Part shown: positions 5,258 to 5,818 of the stretch, piece by piece
Layout: each line of letters starts with the position of its first letter
Position numbering within the stretch: the stretch's first letter is position 1
NCBI GenBank assembly: GCA_028714995.1
Contig: JAQTLI010000205.1
Coordinates: forward strand, 1-5,818
DNA: 5,818 nucleotides
Direction: 5' to 3'
From: Methylobacter sp.
GTDB taxonomy: Bacteria > Pseudomonadota > Gammaproteobacteria > Methylococcales > Methylomonadaceae
Notes under the pieces: model-generated
Told to the model about the DNA's origin: nothing
Database searches by the model: none
Seen by the model: the letters and a program-made list of their open reading frames with translations, nothing else
Made by a program: the position numbers and the translations under genes

Positions 5258-5818
5258 CTACAAGGGTTGCAAGGTCTCGATCGGACTCACTACCTCACGC
5301 AGGAGATCGGTGGCCACCTGGGCATATAGCGCCGTGGTCTCCAGCTTCTTGTGGCCGAGCAGCACCTGGATCACCCGAATATCCACCTTCTGTTCCAGCA
5401 AGTGGGTGGCGAAACTGTGTCTCAGCGTATGCATCGACACCCGTTTGTCAATCCGCGCAGCCTCTGCAGCGGTATGGATGGCCCGGTTGAGTTGACGGGT
5501 ACTGAGTGGATCGATGGGGTCCAGGCCAGGAAATAGCCAGCCACCTTGGAGCATTTTGCCTTGTGCATGGGCAATCCGCCACCAGGCACGCAACCGTTCC
5601 AACAGGACCGGCGATAGCATGGCATAACGATCCTTGCTGCCTTTACCCTGTTCGATGCGCAGTACCATGCGCTGACTATCAATGTCACCGACCTTCAGCG
5701 ATACCACCTCGTTGGCACGTAAGCCGGCGCCGTAAGCCACCGATAACGCTGTCTGGTGCTTGAGGTTGTCAACGGCAGCGAGCAGGCGAGCCACCTCCTC
5801 ACGACTCAATACCACCGG
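5258..5818 (-). CDS. Tyrosine recombinase/integrase (XerC/D-like), 5' end outside window
   Basis: A site-specific DNA recombinase of the tyrosine family, which cuts and rejoins DNA through a 3'-phosphotyrosine. The frame is open to the right edge (the codon before the GTG at 5815-5813 is CCG, Pro), so the N-terminal SAM-like DNA-binding domain is outside the window and 186 residues of catalytic domain are visible. Counting that GTG as residue 1, the catalytic set is complete: Arg33 in GAGLRANEVVSL, Lys58 or Lys61 in GKGSKDRY, His129 and Arg132 in HTLRHSFATHLL, His155 in LLGHKKLETT and Tyr164 in TALYAQV. The C-terminus SPIETLQPL ends at the TAG at 5260-5258. Such recombinases often sit directly upstream of IS91-family transposases, and here the transposase stub follows after 9 bases. 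Base composition is GC-rich relative to the segment to its left, which fits acquired DNA. The visible portion has no frameshift or stop, so it may still be functional. Confidence 0.92.
   Translation of the reverse strand, partial: PVVLSREEVARLLAAVDNLKHQTALSVAYGAGLRANEVVSLKVGDIDSQRMVLRIEQGKGSKDRYAMLSPVLLERLRAWWRIAHAQGKMLQGGWLFPGLDPIDPLSTRQLNRAIHTAAEAARIDKRVSMHTLRHSFATHLLEQKVDIRVIQVLLGHKKLETTALYAQVATDLLREVVSPIETLQPL

Noticed and set aside
5247..5763. Several plus-strand open frames of 60-85 codons opposite the recombinase
   Set aside because: They are antisense to a clear tyrosine recombinase and show no recognisable features.

Overview
The window carries a conserved chromosomal block followed by a degraded accessory patch. 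The left 4.2 kb, all on the plus strand, reads dprA (3' part only), smg, topA, tsaC. The order dprA/smf-smg-(topA or its fragment yrdD)-tsaC/yrdC is a gammaproteobacterial arrangement. Protein sequence and moderate base composition would fit a methanotroph-like (Methylococcales) gammaproteobacterium, but that placement is inference from memory of similar proteins.

Region 1 (1-4162): the DNA-processing protein DprA, the small conserved protein Smg, a full-length type IA topoisomerase I with four zinc ribbons, and the threonylcarbamoyl-AMP synthase TsaC needed for tRNA t6A. dprA, smg and topA are separated by only 4 and 27 bases and are probably cotranscribed. The topA-tsaC gap holds two related hairpins in opposite orientation, which look like a REP/REPIN-type element. 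The second overlaps the longest possible tsaC start, which is why a downstream start is preferred.

Region 2 (4163-5818): just after tsaC the conserved order stops and a mosaic of mobile-element debris begins, all readable pieces being on the minus strand. Going leftward from the right edge it contains: (a) a tyrosine recombinase cut by the window edge, with all catalytic residues; (b) the first 11 or so codons of an IS91-family transposase; (c) joined in frame to that stub, the 3' portion of a protein ending in an enediyne-type hotdog thioesterase, with a one-base frameshift; (d) the 3' end of an IS66-family transposase with two frameshifts. The recombinase segment is visibly GC-rich (35 of 60 bases at 5581-5640) and the hotdog segment AT-rich (23 of 60 at 4921-4980), consistent with different origins.

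I do not see a clearly new functional system. The most interesting point is the scar itself: an IS91-type breakpoint that created a chimeric open frame, and the remnant of a polyketide-type thioesterase that an ORF caller would report as two unrelated hypothetical proteins.
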